From: Alphaproteobacteria bacterium bin52
Lineage (GTDB): Bacteria > Pseudomonadota > Alphaproteobacteria > Thalassobaculales > Thalassobaculaceae
Length of the DNA: 64,000 nt
Direction of reading: 5' to 3'
Assembly: GCA_002238645.1 (NCBI GenBank)
Contig: MPMT01000001.1
Location: forward strand, 55,589 to 119,588
A model generated the notes under the pieces. That model was given only the letters and a program-made list of their open reading frames with translations, did not search any database and was not told the DNA's origin. Positions 62,830-64,000 of this stretch are shown here, piece by piece. A program made the translations under genes and the position numbers. Numbering within the stretch: position 1 is the first letter of the stretch; every line of letters begins with the position of its first letter.

Positions 62830-64000
62830 AGTGTCCCAACGTTTAATCGAATAAATTCAACTGGTTAGCAGAGTCGGGGTCTTCAATTTTGTACGGTGCG
62901 TTGCTAAGTAGTTGTTCCAGTGGAGTTTTTTCAAAAATGACAAGGCTTAACACCTGCAGGATTGTGTGAAGGCTCATGTCGAGGTGCAGTCGTTTGCGTA
63001 TGATTGCGATCAGGATATAGACAGACACAGCAATCCAGATTTGGGATTTGACAGCGTTTTCGGATGTCCCAAAGAATGTTTTGATTCTCAAGTTTTGCTT
63101 GATCCACTTGAAGAACAACTCCACCTTCCACCGAGCGCGATACAGTTCCGTAATGGTCAACGCGGGTAATACGAAGTCATTTGTCAAAAACACTAATGTC
63201 CTATCATGTTCTTTGTCCACGAATTTGATGCGGCGTAGTTTATCTGGATAGGATTTTGAACTGATGACACCGGTCGGAACCACAACCTGATCACAGATGA
63301 GGCCGGTGGTTCGATCGACCTTGCTGGAGTATAGGCGCCTTAACTGTGTGTTCTTCTTGGCACGCAGGACGAAGTGCGCCCCACTCAAGTGGAGGATGTG
63401 CAGTCGAGCAAAATCCAGGTACGCGCGATCCATGATGTAAAAGGCCCCTGGCTCCGGGACCAGGACATCCAAAGCGTTGATATCATGGGCTTTACCGTCG
63501 GTGATGTGGATAAACGCGGGGATATTGCCCCGCAGATCGAGAAGCGTGTGCAGCTTGACAGCAGCCTTGGTGCTGCGAAACCGTGCCCACGGGAACAGGG
63601 ACAGGCAGAGATCAATCGTCGAAGAGTCGAGGGCGTAGACAGAGTTATTGAGATCCAGACCATGGCCGTCTCCGGCAAAGAGGGTCTGTGCCTGGTGGAT
63701 CAGATGGTGGCCGAAACTCGCATAAATCCTCCAGTTTCTGACATGGTTCGCATTTGCGAGAGTGTTTCTTGCTACACCGCCACGAATACCCATGTGATAT
63801 ACTTTGCTTTCCTGCGCACGCAAGCAAAATTCTATATCCCGAAGACTGGAACGATAAGTCAGTTGAGCAAATGCCATACATCGATATTGATCATTGCATG
63901 TAAAGGATTTGATCTTTCGATTGCCGTCATAGTGTTGGACGAACTGGCGGAACTTGTGCCATGGCAGGTGATCCATGATCTGAGTGAACACCAGTTTTCC
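62830..64000. mobile_element. IS4-family insertion element (right end outside window)
   Basis: Starts around 62830 with AGTGTCCCAACGTTTAATCG, probably the left terminal repeat, and continues through the transposase to the window end. Base composition is near 47% GC, well below the rest. The right end and target duplication are not visible. Confidence 0.8.
62843..64000 (-). CDS. IS4 family transposase, DUF4372 type (5' end outside window)
   Basis: DDE transposase. The DUF4372 N-terminus TQIMDHLPWHKFRQFVQHYDG...CMAFAQLTYRSSLRDIEFCL and the catalytic region YALDSSTIDLCLSLFPWA (first Asp), YIMDRAYLDF (second Asp) and LYRARWKVELFFKWIKQNLRIK (Glu, YREK-like motif) are all present. No frameshift is seen, so it is probably active. 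The frame is open to base 64000, and related proteins have a few more residues before this point, so its start lies outside. It interrupts the TRAP binding protein gene, antisense to it. Confidence 0.9.
   Translation of the reverse strand, partial: GKLVFTQIMDHLPWHKFRQFVQHYDGNRKIKSFTCNDQYRCMAFAQLTYRSSLRDIEFCLRAQESKVYHMGIRGGVARNTLANANHVRNWRIYASFGHHLIHQAQTLFAGDGHGLDLNNSVYALDSSTIDLCLSLFPWARFRSTKAAVKLHTLLDLRGNIPAFIHITDGKAHDINALDVLVPEPGAFYIMDRAYLDFARLHILHLSGAHFVLRAKKNTQLRRLYSSKVDRTTGLICDQVVVPTGVISSKSYPDKLRRIKFVDKEHDRTLVFLTNDFVLPALTITELYRARWKVELFFKWIKQNLRIKTFFGTSENAVKSQIWIAVSVYILIAIIRKRLHLDMSLHTILQVLSLVIFEKTPLEQLLSNAPYKIEDPDSANQLNLFD

Noticed and set aside
1..64000. CRISPR array, rRNA or tRNA genes
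   Set aside because: No regular spaced repeat array or tRNA-like clover leaf was found by eye; a tRNA could be missed without a covariance search.

Overview
The window is high-GC, densely packed chromosomal DNA that looks alphaproteobacterial and most like a free-living or host-associated member of the Rhodospirillales. The grounds are a COQ9 homologue, a phasin, a DUF1244 protein, a UbiK-type BMFP protein, an L25/Ctc ribosomal protein with an acidic tail, MidA beside Lgt, and many ATGA/GTGA start-stop overlaps. No rRNA, tRNA or CRISPR array was recognised. The only clearly AT-richer segment is an IS4-family element that runs off the right edge.

Left part (1-19.5 kb) is catabolic and accessory. 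It opens with an amide/urea-type ABC transporter whose last ATPase is fused in frame to an amidase, followed by an acyl-CoA ligase and a small monooxygenase-fold protein. Together these suggest import of an amide, hydrolysis to an acid and CoA activation. Next come a broken PIN-domain gene, then a three-gene minus-strand block (FAD subunit, fused [2Fe-2S]/molybdenum subunit, 6-hydroxynicotinate-reductase-like protein) ending in an ApbE-like UPF0280 gene. DgoK-DgoA for 2-keto-3-deoxygalactonate, an alpha/beta hydrolase and a hydantoinase/oxoprolinase pair (HyuA, HyuB) follow.

The 19.5-25 kb stretch is a defence and mobile-element graveyard. It holds an internally deleted restriction-helicase gene, a FitAB toxin-antitoxin pair with an amber codon in the antitoxin and a frameshift in the toxin, an apparently intact hipBA module with repeated operator-like motifs, IS3-family remnants and a fragment resembling the DISARM helicase DrmD.

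The 25-34 kb stretch returns to catabolism: a beta-hydroxyacid dehydrogenase, an MFS exporter, a quinone oxidoreductase, an Old Yellow Enzyme, an Asp-box protein and a dimethylformamidase-like large subunit. From 33 to 52 kb lie mostly core genes (ychF, pth, rplY, prs, pgeF, midA, lgt, ubiK, proC, coq9, csaA, an EnvZ/OmpR-type pair, marR, ilvE, argE-like, trkH, folE).

The right part (52-64 kb) is again accessory: a sulfatase gene put out of frame by a 65-bp insertion between near-identical repeats, an SDR, an acyl-CoA-dehydrogenase-fold flavoprotein, a Baeyer-Villiger-type monooxygenase, a YbdK-type ligase, an N-formylglutamate amidohydrolase and a D-amino-acid dehydrogenase. It ends in a TRAP transporter binding protein gene cut off by the IS4 element.
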